Below, one piece after another: positions 38,955 to 51,151 of a stretch of DNA of 64,000 bases. Every line of letters begins with the position of its first letter. Position 1 is the stretch's first letter. The DNA comes from Beroe forskalii (lineage: Eukaryota > Ctenophora > Nuda > Beroida > Beroidae). The translations under genes were made by a program, and so were the position numbers. The stretch is from the NCBI GenBank assembly GCA_011033025.1, contig WFMF01000212.1:62001-126000 (forward strand). The letters run 5' to 3'. Under the pieces are notes generated by a model. The model was not told where the DNA came from and searched no databases. It saw only the letters and a program-made list of their open reading frames with translations.

Positions 38955-39602
38955 CTGTTAAAGCACAAAATATTTGCTTCTAGATGCAATCAACAAAAAC
39001 ACCGTAAAAAGGAAAGTCGAAACCACAACCATTTCTTTTGAGATTTTGCATCATTTTATAAAATCGCTCGTAATTTATCCGATCTAGAATAATCAAGCTC
39101 AGAAATGTTGGCATGCATCGATTACACTGTGCTCTCTTTCGAGAGAAAGTATCGTGTATTATATACAGAGGCCAGAGTATGTTATATGTCAATAAGAAAG
39201 ATAATTTTGAATAATAACTACTTAAAGATTAAAGAGTGGAGTAAATGGTTTAGGTTTTGATAGACGTATACAAGACGACTATTGACTATATAGCTCAGTG
39301 ACAATAAGCCACATTCATTCTTTCATTTGACCGAACATTGTTCAAATCATGAAAAGCTACATAGACTTATATACGCCTGCAAATACCAAAATATTGTAAT
39401 TGCTTAATATGCTGAATATATGATTAACTACAAGGCTATTCTAGTACATTTTACTGTTACGTTATCCCTAGAAACTCATACAAAATCACACCTAGAACAT
39501 TTTGTAAACTCAATAAGCAGCTGTATTCATGTTATCTGAGGATCATATCATATTATATCGAATATTCTAGAATGAAATATAAAGGGCCACTTAGAAATAT
39601 AC
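38955..39602. other. Unique spacer downstream of porphobilinogen deaminase
   Basis: AT-rich unique sequence between the end of segment copy B and the stop codon of the minus-strand deaminase gene. It likely contains that gene's 3' untranslated region. No other feature was recognised. Confidence 0.5.
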
Positions 39603-41828
39603 CTAACAATCAGACTTCACTTTCTTAGAAACATGTGTCCTATCGGTAGACTCACACGGTCGTTTCAACGAACCGTTAACTTCCACCCCTGGTGAAATGT
39701 TATTGGAATTAGACCCTACTAATTCACTAGATTTAGAGGCATTATCAGCTACAGTAGCACTGGTGTTGGTGTTATTTCCATCGCTCTTGGTCGAGTCAGC
39801 AGACTTCTCTCCTTGCTCGGATTTCCCTCCTTGCTCGGATTTCCCTCCTTGCTCGGATTTCCTTGCTGTAGGCACCTGTCTCGGATCGCAGGCGGCTGCT
39901 GCCGCCCTTGCTCTGTCCAGCACCTCCTTAGCCCCTCGGTCCAGCAAAGCCGTCGCCAGTGCCCTCCCACAGCTCTCCGCTACGTCGTACTTCGTCACAT
40001 CCCGGGTCGGACAACACATCCCAGTCCGGTGTACGATGGAACCGTTGTTGAGCAGTCCGGCTATAGCAGTGACGTCAGCAGAGGGTCGGGTGGAAGGGTG
40101 GTGGGAGTGGATCAGGTCTATCTGGTGGTGGGAGAAGTGAGGGGCGGGGGAGAGGGCGGGGCACCGGGGGAAGGGGTTCTCCGAGGGGAAGGGAGTGTCC
40201 GAGGGGAAGGGAGTGTCCGAGGGGAAGGGAGGGAGGGAAGGGAGGATGCCCACTCTCTCGCTGTACAACATCTCCGAACCATCCACACTGAACGCAGCCC
40301 CAGACAGATGGAGAGTGTTGCCTTCCATCGTGCTCCATGTCCCAATGGGAACCGAGCATCCTCCGTCCAGTGCCTTCATGAACGTTCTCTCAGCAGTCAC
40401 TCTCAGCGCAGTGTCCCGGTCATGTATTGGCGCCAGGAGAGCAGCAGTCGCCACATCGTTCTCTCTACACTCGACCGCCATAGCGCCCTGACTCACCGCA
40501 TACAACATGTCATGCTTATCCAGGTACATGTTGACTCTTCCCTCCCACCCTAGCCTCTCTATCCCTGCCGCTGCTAGCACTATACCATCGTACTTCCCAT
40601 CCTCATCTAACTTCCTGAGTCGAGTGTGAAGGTTCCCTCTAATGTTCTCAAACTGCAGATGTGGGTAGTTGCGGGACAGCTGCGCAATGCGCCGCAGTGA
40701 GCTGGTACCCAGGACAGAGCCTGCCGGCAGGGAGGAGAGCCGGACTACTGCCCGGTGCTTGGAGTGAAGGACGACACAGTCACGGGGGTCATGCCGTGTG
40801 ATGACCGCTCCGATTGTAAGGCCTGGTGGTAGGGTGGTGGGAAGGTCTTTGAGACTGTGTACTACGAAGTCAACAGCTCCAGCGTCCAGGGCTACTTCTA
40901 GTTCCTTGGTGAAGAGACTCTTACCCCCGATCTTAGAGAGGGCTTTATCCAGCGTCTCATCACCTGGGGAAGGGATGGGTGGTAAACATCATCTCATTCA
41001 GTTCCATTAGACATATTATGACTATCTATATTCCAAACGATATTGCGACTTCTTAAACGATATATTGCGGTAAGAGAATGTATAGCGTATACTCCAGCTA
41101 TGAATTTGTGAAATAGTAGGCACATTTTAAATTTCAATTGTGGTTATTAAGGCTGCAAAAGGTGCAGACTTTTTCATTGTTCTGATCCAATAACCCAATG
41201 AGTAACTAATTTCACTAATGAGTCTTTTATCCGTGAAATTACTTCACCAGCAAATCACATCATCTCTAATTGAAACACTACACACTTTTGTAGAAATATG
41301 GTATTGAGTGAGGCGCGGGTAATTCAATACACCCTTCTCTTTCAAATAAGCTAAAGGTTTGATGCACATATTCAGATCAGATTATAAGTGCCTATCAAGG
41401 TGAAACACATGGTGATAAGTCATATTGAATACCACTGAACCATTGCAGGTTCCTTGGTGAAATCACCACCTTTGTAATTTTATAGAAATGGATCAATGCG
41501 TCAGCAGTTTACTTGAAATGATTAGGTTGCAGCAGGTTGGGTGATAAGTTGGCACTCCCTCTGAACATTGTACAACCTTAGAAGCTGTAAAACAGCCACA
41601 TTCAATATGCATACGTGATCAGATAACAATGCATCCATGTAGTCCCATACAGAAGGTACAGACTGTACGATGTACATCCTAATAGGTATCACGAAATAGC
41701 TCTGGAAAAGAGTAAACTTTGACTAACCTTTGGTTGACATCTTTACAACATTGAACTCTATCTCTGGATTCAGTTCTTTGAGCTTCTCAATTACGAGGTT
41801 AGTTTGGCAGAGAGCCAACGCACTGCAC
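39603..41828 (-). CDS. HMBS: Porphobilinogen deaminase (hydroxymethylbilane synthase), 5' exon not found
   Basis: Exons 41728-41828 and 39603-40963 join in frame (AAAG/GTTAGT ... CCCCAG/GTGATG). The enzyme condenses four porphobilinogens into hydroxymethylbilane, the third step of heme synthesis, in the cytosol. Visible family motifs: CSALALCQTN, KSLFTKELE, VVHSLKDLP with the catalytic Asp, GTSSLRR.AQL, IRGNLHTRLRKLDE and GGCSVPIG with the Cys that holds the dipyrromethane cofactor. The protein is long (487 residues seen, human about 360). A Pro/Ser/His-rich insert precedes the last helix region, and a Lys/Ser-rich tail follows it. The 5' exon giving the usual RVGSR is not identified. An ATG in the same frame 11 bases before the 41828 acceptor could alternatively start a shorter protein. 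Confidence 0.95.
39811..39862 (-). repeat. 18-bp coding minisatellite (KSEQGG repeat) in deaminase tail
   Basis: Three 18-bp units in the last exon encode KSEQG(G/E) three times. They lie after the conserved C-terminal helix, in a disordered tail that ends KRPCESTDRTHVSKKVK, which looks like a bipartite nuclear localisation signal (inference). Confidence 0.85.
40183..40230 (-). repeat. 18-bp coding minisatellite (PFPSDT repeat) in deaminase insert
   Basis: GAGGGGAAGGGAGTGTCC units, about 2.7 copies, encode PFPSDT twice and then PFPSEN, within an insert between the SVDGS motif and the terminal helix. Alternatively the insert could be a small retained intron; its frame is open throughout. Confidence 0.8.
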
Positions 41829-43652
41829 CTGAAAATATTCATTTGTACAATAACCATGTATGCTAAATTTATGCATATGTGTGCAGATCACTAGATTGAT
41901 GGAGGGCTTTATAAAGACGCGCAAATGTACTCTTGATAGAGTTAATTTACTTAGAAAGTTTATGTGCGAACGGTTAAATTTTCGTGTCTTTATCGAGCCC
42001 TCCCCTAATTAACCTATCTGCACACTTAAGATGCGTCAAACAATATGAGCATGTTTACATGTTTACATACTCATTACTTTGCGCATGATCTCCTGTAGAT
42101 TGAAATGAGAAGTGATGAAATGGGGCTAACTCTATTGTAACTCTGTAATAACTTGGAGCTTACTGAGAGTATTTACAGAGTATGTATGTATAGTACAATG
42201 CAAACACCACAATAATATCAGTACTACTATATTAGCTTTGATCTATGTAGCAACTAATCAGCATGATTGGACACTACTTGACAAAACAATACAAAAGACA
42301 AGACACAGGTGCTTCAGAGGTTTACTAAACTCCGCGCACGAGAAAAAAGAAGGATTAATGACGTCATTATCATAGCGTGATGTGGTCTGTTGATGACGCT
42401 GAACCGCCTATTTTTTGCGCGCGGCGTATAATATATCGACCCAGCCGTAGCGTATTGGTGTTTTACCAATGAGAGCGTAGGATTGACATGATACTGTACG
42501 GTGATTGGTTGATGCTTGAACTGTGGCGGGTAAACTTATACACAGGTTTACTAACTCTTCAGAAGAAGAAGGAGCTTGTTATAAGGAAGGTGAGGCTGAG
42601 TTTAAAGGAGCAGGTGTCAGGGTGAAGTGATGTCAGGGTGAAGTGATGTCAGGGTGAAGTGATGTCAGGGTGAAGTGATGTCAGGGACCAGGGTTAAGTG
42701 GTGTCAGGAAGAAGTGATGTCAGGGTGAAGTGGTGTTAGAGTAGAGTAGTCTCAGACGAAGCGCTTCACCAGTTATTTGGTCGCCCAATTTATGAGCCCT
42801 AAAATCCTACGAAGAACATCGTAGATTGATCATTGAAGTATTTGGATGGCTTAACGTATAGAATGAACATTTGCATATTTTCCTCTTTTCTGCGTCAACA
42901 GTTAATAAGATATTTCCTTTCTTGTTCAGTATTTAATAATAATAATAAAATTCCTCCTCTTTCTCACATTCAATTACTTTTACTGTCTGGCAGATTTCTG
43001 AGAAATGCTGACATCCAATAAGGCTCACTCTTTGGTTTTATAATCCTTTTTCAGACCATATAAACGGTAGGCATTCAGTTTTAAGAATTGTTGATCATGA
43101 ATGGGTCAGAGCCGTTCCTGATGGATTCATGAATCTTCAACCACTTTCCAATTTACAGGAATTTAGAGATCCTCCATTGACCATTTAACTTTTTAAATCC
43201 ATAGCATGTTCTAAATCCGAGTATACTAACTAATAAAAATCGCCAAAAAACTTTTATCGACCTCCACTAATCCAATTCGTTTGTTGACATGCATATTTTA
43301 ATTCAGTTAACGTATTTAAATAAAACATAGGTCAACCTGGCTTTTGTTATTTCTACAAATATGTTAAACACTTCATGAGTTTGTTAAATTTTAAAGCATA
43401 TTTTGAATATGCTAAAAAACGTATTACATGCAAGCAGTGTGGTCACGAATGATAGGTATTGAGCTTTCAAACATTGCATATTTCTCATATAACTCCCAAA
43501 AATATCAAGAGAAATTGTAACTAGGCAATTACATGATGGTAAATTATATGTCTTCATCAACAATCAGACTATGATAATATTCAACATATTATTGTTATCG
43601 CTTTCGTTGTCGTCTTATCAATTGCAACCCAAGTTATATTGCAACGCTTACT
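41829..43652. other. Upstream region of the deaminase gene with a 16-bp repeat
   Basis: GTCAGGGTGAAGTGAT is repeated about four times, then in degraded form, at 42615-42735. It also contains the TGACGTCA MITE at 42336-42418 and one ATTGG box near 42453. The missing first exon of the deaminase should be here or further right, but no splice-bounded match was found. Confidence 0.55.
42336..42418 (-). mobile_element. Short MITE-like repeat carrying TGACGTCA, copy 3 (inverted)
   Basis: Reverse-complement relative of 2778-2853, with AATGACGTCATTATCATAGC and the CCGCCTATTTTT end. It lies upstream of the porphobilinogen deaminase exons. A weaker relative is seen around 46570-46660. Confidence 0.6.
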
Positions 43653-43839
43653 GTGTGGTATTTTTACAGTGTACAATACATAGTACATTTGTATAATGCC
43701 CATCCTCTTGAAGGAGTCAGTCCCTATTTTGAAGGGATTGGGATTGACAGACCCTCTGACACAGAGTTCCGGCAAGGAGATGTTCCAGCAGTGAGTAACG
43801 GGACTTGTTTTCAAAGACATAGCCTGAACGTGAGTGAAG

Positions 43840-44682
43840 ATGCTGCGCGAATGGGAGTGCCCTCTGATGAGGGCCAACAAGGACAAACTCAACGAGTGGT
43901 TGGGGCACTTTGCCTGGCTTACTGATTACTACATGGAGCCACTCATGAGGGCTGCGTGTGGAGTAGCGGACACTGTTGAGAATCTCAAGACAGAGAAGAT
44001 CACAGATCAGAAGACCATCATCAGTCTGCAGGAGAAAGTCATCACGCAAAAGAACAGACAGCTCACAAGGGTTCAGGAAGCAGTGAAGACCGGAATGGAA
44101 ACCTGTGCTAGTGCAGTGGAGTCTACATGTTCGGAGGCAGTCAAAGCCGGGATGCAGTCCTTCACCAGCACCGTGGAGAGTAAGTGTTCCGAAGCAGTTT
44201 CTGCCACGTTCCAAGAGACAGTGAAGAGCGGAATACAGTCCTACGCGAGTATTGTGGAGAACAAGTGTTCAGAAGCTCTGTCGGAGAGGAAGATAACAGC
44301 TGCAGTGAAGAGCGCTGTTCAGGCGGAGGACCGTTCACGCAACATTATCATCTTCGGTGCTGAGGAGGTCACTGACGAGGTTGTGGAGGATAGGGTCAGC
44401 GAGGTCTTCTCTCATGTGGGGGAGAAGCCGCTCATTGTATCGTGCTCGAGGATGGGGGCTGCTCCCAAAGCTGGACGCCCTAGACCAATCAAGGTGGTGC
44501 TAAGGGGGTCAGATCAGGTGAAGCAGATTCTAAGGAAATCAAAGAATCTGAAGGACATTGCTGCCTGCAAGACTGTGTTTGTTTGCCCGGACAGGTCCAT
44601 CGAAGAACGCAATGAAATCAAGGAGAAGGTGGAGGAGCGTAGGAGGCAAAGGACTATAGCTGCGGGGGAACTTGAGTTCTGA
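43840..44682 (+). CDS. ORF1-type protein of a non-LTR retroelement (coiled coil plus RNA-binding core)
   Basis: Intronless, 280 residues from ATG 43840, after an in-frame TGA. A coiled-coil region with three or four internal repeats of about 22 residues (pattern VK.GM....S.VES.CSEA) leads into a core beginning SRNIIIFGAEEVTDE, with RVSEVF..VGEKP and RPIKVVLRGS..V. It ends with a basic Arg-rich stretch (EERRRQR). This layout matches ORF1-like RNA chaperones of invertebrate LINEs. No reverse transcriptase follows. An AATAAA at 44943-44948 and an A-run come about 260 bp after the stop, so this may be an ORF1-only retrocopy or a captured gene. The flanking target duplication was not resolved. Confidence 0.75.
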   Translation: MLREWECPLMRANKDKLNEWLGHFAWLTDYYMEPLMRAACGVADTVENLKTEKITDQKTIISLQEKVITQKNRQLTRVQEAVKTGMETCASAVESTCSEAVKAGMQSFTSTVESKCSEAVSATFQETVKSGIQSYASIVENKCSEALSERKITAAVKSAVQAEDRSRNIIIFGAEEVTDEVVEDRVSEVFSHVGEKPLIVSCSRMGAAPKAGRPRPIKVVLRGSDQVKQILRKSKNLKDIAACKTVFVCPDRSIEERNEIKEKVEERRRQRTIAAGELEF

Positions 44683-44969
44683 TTTGATTGGGCTGCGAGA
44701 GATTCGTGAAAGTAACTGTTAAAGCAATATTCATTATTTCACGCCCACTGTCATTTTCATATGAACATTTATGATTTTATATAGATATAAATTGATTGTT
44801 TCTGGAAGGGGACCAGTGTCATTATGTCCATGGGATGTGTTCTGGGCCCTAATTTGATAGCAGATGACACATGTTTGAGTGATAGCTCTTGATATTTGTT
44901 TAGTGAAATGTTATTGTATCTGTTATCAAATTGAACTTTTGAAATAAAAAAAATTGTTGATAATATGTC

Positions 44970-47900
44970 AATATAATTGCCAGATTAAACAGTATACACT
45001 CTGTCATCAGCTTCACCAGTCTGCCAAGGTAATTATACTAAAACCATTGTTTGTCACTGGTTTATTAATAAGTTACAGCGCGCCAGATTGGCGAGTCTAT
45101 CATCAATCTTATAAATGTACGCAGTATTACGATCCAAAACCACAGTACAGAAGTGCCAGTGCTGTGATTTGATCCGTTCATATCTCAGTGTTATAAACTT
45201 ATAAATGTATGCACTATGCAGTATTAAAATACCCTCATGCAATACAATGTGTGACATTCTGATCAATAGTTCAAAGTATTTCACACTTTAACAAGTTTAC
45301 AATTCACTTTGTACACCGAACATTCTGCACAGTACCTACACAGTAGCAGAATATTTGACCATTGATAACATGACCGCTTCGATAATAAATGGCACTTTGA
45401 AGTGAGAAACAGGTGGAGGATAAAATTTTGGGATTTTGCCAAGAACGGGTTTTACCCTCAATTTCAATTCTCGCAAGAAGGTGTGGATCAACAACGCACT
45501 ACTTTGAGCTTTGACAAATTGACAATGGAATCATCTCAATTGCATACATAATCGTGTAAATCGCATGTTATGAACCTGGTTTGTTTTCTTCCGTGTGACA
45601 ATTAATTATTGTTATATATTGATATTGCAGATTGGGTGTGGCCAGACGACAGGCGACCGCAGTAAAATATTCAAAACATTCACTATTTTGAAGCTCTGAG
45701 AAATTCTCAAAATGTCTTATAACTCAACACATACTGCAGGCGCCAAATATATAATGCAGATTTTAATTAAAGGCAAAGATCTTAGAATTTAGAGCTTGCA
45801 GATATATGAACTCTTTGAGAGATGTGAAAGAAGAAAATCTGGTAAGACTCAATCAGTCCATTTGAAATTGACCAATCAGCAAAAGAGTTGCCCGTGAACT
45901 CGCGCGCTGATTGGTTAATGTAAGGAAAATTTCAGGATCTTATGGGTAAGCTGATACACAGCTGATAATCTTTTCGTTTGTGATATGTGTAAAGTTCATC
46001 ATTTCTGCAATACGATAATGTCCCTACTCCAATCACACGTCAGTGACACTGATATAATGGTGACGTCAATGAAACACACGTGAAGTCAGACTTCTGCTAT
46101 ATCTCACAACAGATCTTGACATTGGCTATAACCACATTATCGTTATACTGCATTGGCCTCTACTTCATAACCAATAAAATCATATATTAATTGAAACCAA
46201 TTATATCTTATTTTGGTCTAATCTCTCATTATTAAAAAAAGTTAATTATCATAGCAGGCCATTTTGCAAACTCGTTTCTGCTTTTTAATCAGCTCCACTA
46301 ATTGTATGTACCATCGACCTCGCCCATATCATAAAAGTACCTCATTACACGCTGTTCTTTGAGCACCCATAAAACCTCCCCGACATGGTTTTACACGAAT
46401 AAGGCTCACTATTGAGGGTGACATCATTATCATGGTTTAGAATGGTGAGTTTATGAGGACAGAGCACCAAGTTTCTGTTAGCAGCACATAGCGTAATACA
46501 CCGCATCATCGTCACCATCTATTATCATTTGTTATATATGAGTATATGTAGCTTTAGCACACAATACAGATGAATGTATGCAGTAACAATGACGTCATTA
46601 TCATGACACAAAGTAGCAAGTTGATGAGTTGAAGCCACCTACTGTTTATTTTGCAGAAATACACGCCTGTGCTTATAGAAGGACAAGTAACACCCCTCTA
46701 CAGACTCATGATATCTTTAGGCTTTTAGGTATACATATAGCTAGAGTAATGATAAATGACCACACCCAAACATATTTAAATAAAGGAGGGCTTGTAAACT
46801 AAAATGACCCTAAAATGAGACATGTCCTGGGATATTACTAAGAAAGGGAATTTTGCTTGAAAAAGTGAGTGATGGGAAGGTTTTCGAGACTAATAATAAA
46901 GAAATCCTCAAGGTTCTTGGTAATGTAAAATTAAATAAATGGTAATTTTACATTCCACTTTTTAGTTCAAATATTGAGTTTTGCAAAAGAGGTGTCAACA
47001 ATGGAGACTTTCTACTTTTTCAAGCTCGAGGTGTATAAGTTGTAGGTGACATTTTAGCAAAGCAATCAAGGTCCCCATTGTTCAAGAAATGGAGTCAATC
47101 TAAAAATACATTGTACTTTTAGTGAAAGTACAATTTATAAAGATGATGAAGAAGTATGTCGATTAAAATAATTTCTTGGTTGTTAATGATTATATGCTTT
47201 GAAGTCTTTGCAGAAGAACACTGCACTAAGTGTGTAAAACTCCAATGTGTCCTTATTCAATTGATTATTGTACACAGTTCTACTGCACATGGGTGCCAAG
47301 AAATGAAAGAAAATGGGATGGAATGGGTAGGCAATGGAGGTTATGATATATGCACTATCAGTAGAAATTACATGTACTTTGGACATTTATATTATGCAGG
47401 TTCTGAATTGGTACCCAGTGAAGAATGCTAAATACCTACCTTTGATATTGTGACACAGGGCTAAGATTTTGAAGAAAAAAATCACATACCTAGATCCAAC
47501 ATTGATCTTTCGAGTGGATGACAGACCTTCAGCCATCAGTCAGCTGATTGAATAGGTTCATGTTAGTAATAAAGTATGAATTTTACATCAAACAGGAATT
47601 ATTCACATATATCTTAATAATGGCAACAAGGATGTTTTGAACAAGTTAATAGAAATAACAAACAACATGAATAAAAAGAAAATAACTGTGACTAAAAGCA
47701 GAGAATTGTCACGCTTAAATGGCCAGAGTAGTTCCCTCCTAGATAGGATCTATTTGACATGTCTAAGCGTGTAATAAATGTTCTAATTTATTTATTTATT
47801 ATATAAATAGGGCAGAAGGTAAAAGTTTAATAACAGCTTCAATTTAACAATATACCAATACAGAATGTTAGCCCAAAAATTTGAACAGATATTATGGTAC

Positions 47901-48776
47901 TACAAACACAAGCTAGTCAAAACAAAACCTAGTATTGTTTGGGGGTAGAATTATATGCAGTCCATAACCCACACACTATCAATATACATAAACTCTTGCC
48001 AATGCATTAGACCAACAGTTGAAAACCAATACTTGTTAAAAGTAACCAATGTTTATCACCAGTAAAATTGACTGAAAATTGACTGAAAATCTTTAAAGTT
48101 AGCTTAGTTTTAGTAATCAACAAATGAATGAATGAATGAATAAATGAATGCAGTAGATAAGTAAATAAATGGCCAAATTGCTTATTTTGTGATATCATCA
48201 AAGTATGACTTTTTAGCTAAGAATTCAATGCAATTCAATTTCATAAATCTTAGATTTGTTTAGTTGAGCTGTACAAAATAAGGCTTATTACCATTTACCT
48301 AGGTTAGAAAAGGGGCAGGCCTAAGCTCCCTAGTGTTGACTGACTTCACTTAATGCTGGCTTGTACAATCATATCATTCATTTCACTCTCTAGTCACTAG
48401 TGCAGCATGCCTCATTTCACATCATTCATCTCATTCATAACGTTACATGCATTTTCATTGCATCCCTGATCACATGGTTTATTCACCAGGCACCAAAGGT
48501 TGTCACATTTTAGGAAAGTAAATAGCAGCTCTAGCTATATTCACAACATGAACAGACTTGACTGACTTTTCAGAAAATAGGACTTATGACTATGGGACAA
48601 CACTTGCTCTTCTCTACCAGCCAATTCACCCCCTTTTGACATGGTGCTTTTAGCAAGACCAAAATATGGCACATATTCAATTGTAATCATCATAAGATAC
48701 TATTCATGATACTATGTGGATTGAAGGAATTAATATACAAGTTGCATAATATTGTTGTTGTTAATATCTGGAGCAC
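44970..48776. other. Intergenic, short interspersed repeats only
   Basis: AT-rich. A short interspersed motif at 45139-45200 (CACAGTACAGAAGTGC ... GATCCGTTCATATCTCAGTG) has relatives near 54353 and 55779. A weak TGACGTCA-MITE relative lies at 46570-46660. No gene was recognised. Confidence 0.5.
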
Positions 48777-48957
48777 AAGATAAGATAAGATAAGATAATA
48801 TTTTTGACATGTCATCAACTCAAATATTCAAACTAATTTCACCATATTATATCACTATATTAAGCACCCTTATGTCGAGGTACCCACAAAAATTACTAAT
48901 GCCTTGCATTCATGTGCAGCTACATTGCAAATAATTAGCAGCAGATTATGAACAATA
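48777..48957 (-). repeat. SINE-like repeat with (GATAA)n tail, copy 1
   Basis: Reverse complement of 50674-50868 over about 180 bp, both with four or five GATAA/TTATC units at one end. A simple-repeat tail of this kind is common at the 3' end of CR1/RTE-type SINEs. The two copies form an inverted pair 1.7 kb apart. Confidence 0.75.
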
Positions 48958-49554
48958 AGAAACAACAATAAAATTGATGATAGGGAAAAGGAAGAAATTA
49001 ATTTGTTTTGTATTTTAATTGTATGACTGTACAAAGATGACTGTACAAAGATGACTGTATTTGTTCTACAAAGAAGATTTTTATGTTAGAATTAAAAAGA
49101 AATCTTTCTTCAAGACATCAATCTGCAAGACTTTTCTGTTATGTTGGTGAAAAATAAATTTCTTACTCTTAAATTTCTTCCTCTCAAATTCATAACATAA
49201 CTAAAGAGTCAAATTAAAGAGTTAACATCCCATAACTGCTTATTATCCATTAAAGCATGAGTTTGTGATCCACTTATCATACATTATCTGTATAAGAGAA
49301 AGTCCCTAAATATAAGTGAAAATAATTATTTAAACATATTATGCACAATTTTCAATATATACAGATATTTATAGGTAACAAAAAAACTAGTTTAATCTTT
49401 TCAACAATACAACAGACATCATGATGAAATCAATTCAAATAGCTGTACTTCTACTCAAAATTTGATTTGAAGAGTGACGAATCAAAATAATTTCGTTAGT
49501 GCATGTGCGCGGCTTAATTCACAGATCTAATAACGTCAATTTTTCTGTATCCTA

Positions 49555-49655
49555 AACCTAACCAGTAACCATTGCCCTAACCAAAACCCTAACCTTAATC
49601 CTTATGATCATAAACCTAACAAATCCTGACCCTAACCAAAACCCTCATCTTATAC
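49555..49655. repeat. Degenerate interstitial CCCTAA (telomere-like) tract
   Basis: CCTAACC and CCCTAACC motifs recur about seven times in 100 bp. This is the metazoan TTAGGG repeat on the C-rich strand, strongly degraded. Confidence 0.6.
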
Positions 49656-49729
49656 TTACTGCTTAAAGCGCTAGATGCGCTTAATTATATTTTTCTGAGT
49701 AACGTCATTGTCCATGTCATAGATAACGA

Positions 49730-49828
49730 TTCCTAAGCCCGCATAGGTGTGTGTACGCGCCGCGCGCTTCTCAGCTGTTTTGAGGAAGCGCGCCGCGCGA
49801 CGATAACAGGGATATACGCGTTTAGCAA
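49730..49828 (+). mobile_element. GCGC-hairpin MITE, copy 2, 9-bp target duplication
   Basis: Same ends and body as 37326-37433 (TTCCTAAGCCCGCATAGGTG start, GTTTAGCAA end). Flanked by AGATAACGA (49721-49729) and AGATAATGA (49829-49837), one mismatch. Confidence 0.85.
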
Positions 49829-49856
49829 AGATAATGAAGGCTCCCGTTTATATGGG

Positions 49857-50180
49857 AGACTGACCCATAAGTGAGTGTACGCACCGCGCGCTTACCTGAG
49901 GAAGCGCGCCGCGCAACGCAAATAGGAGTATACGTGTTTAGCAAGTTCATGGCTTTTTGCATTTGTCGTACGATGTATGACCCGCTGACGCCAAGATGAG
50001 AACCAGCGCCGCGCACGCGGCGCTGATTCTCGAGTTGCTAAACACGTACCGTACGTATATCCTTGTTTGGCTCGCACGGCGCGCTTCACCAGGTGCCAGG
50101 TAAATTAACAGCATAGGACTATCTTGCTTTAACCAAATCCTATGTTTTACGCGCGGCGTACGGTACGCGTAACTCCTTGC
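49857..50180. mobile_element. Two further diverged GCGC-hairpin MITE copies
   Basis: One, same orientation, spans about 49857-49940 (GTGTACGCACCGCGCGCTTA to GTATACGTGTTTAGCAA). Another, inverted, starts at 50034 with TTGCTAAACACGT and runs to about 50180. The cluster of three at 49.7-50.2 kb suggests repeated insertion at or near a favoured site. Confidence 0.65.
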
Positions 50181-50673
50181 CATGGTGAGAAGAGTATAAG
50201 TAATTCCCATATGTCTTAGATGGGATCCTTGAAAGAAATGCATTCATCAGTTCACTTGAATTTTTATTCGAATCTACAATTCATGCATTCAATTAACTAT
50301 ATAACATCAGATAACTCTGATGGAGAACTTTGAGTTGGCATCATATCATTAGAACTCACACTTTGTACACTGTATTTACTGATATGCGCAATTTATTAAA
50401 CATCATATTCAATATTATGTGCGTGTGATGAACCTTTTTGATTCCATTTTCATTAACTCAGATAGGAACCTACTTATAACCCATGTGTGCACACTGCACA
50501 TGTGTCAATGGAACAATGTTAATCTTATTTCAATCCTGATACTTGTAATCCAGTACTGTTACTGCAATGTTATTTTTTAACATTTTTATAATTTCATTAA
50601 CTTATTACCATGAATTATGTTTTTAATCTTGTTATGACTAACCGTTTCTATTTAATACTTTGCTATTATTGTT

Positions 50674-50868
50674 CATAATCTGTTGTTAAGTTATTTTTAT
50701 ATAACTATTTGCAATGTAGCTGCACATGAATGCAAGGCATTAGTAATTTATTGTGGGTACCTCGACATAAGGGTGCTTAATATAGTGATATAATATGGTG
50801 AAATTTGTTTGAATATTTGAGTTGATGTTATGTCAAAAATATTATCTTATCTTATCTTATCTTATCTG
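50674..50868 (+). repeat. SINE-like repeat with (TTATC)n tail, copy 2
   Basis: Inverted partner of 48777-48957, sharing GCAATGTAGCTGCACATGAA, GGGTACCTCGACATAAGGGT and the pentamer tail. Confidence 0.75.
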
Positions 50869-51151
50869 TTCAAAGAGCCTGCAAATTTCAACATGAGTTT
50901 TATGTAAAGCAAATTGTGCATGCACTTTACTTTGCATGTTCTTTTGATGGAATTTTTGATCGATCCTTGTGTACACATATACATAATAAGGTACCCTTAA
51001 TCAGATGCTATTGCAACACCCTGAAAGCGGAGGTGTAGGTTAAGTATTGGACTGATGATGGACTGTTTTGATATCTTTGCATTGATTATCTAAATTCTAA
51101 TTATCAAACAACATTATTTAAAAAGCTGAAGTATATTATCCCTATTTGAGA

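Noticed and set aside
39697-40553. Plus-strand open frames up to 246 codons
   Set aside because: They are antisense to the well-supported deaminase exon.
43717-44214. Minus-strand 165-codon frame
   Set aside because: It is antisense to the ORF1-type protein and has no motif of its own.
47156-47431. Possible 91-residue secreted Cys-containing protein with a signal-like N-terminus
   Set aside because: Single short frame in AT-rich DNA, no family resemblance, no duplicate or splice support.
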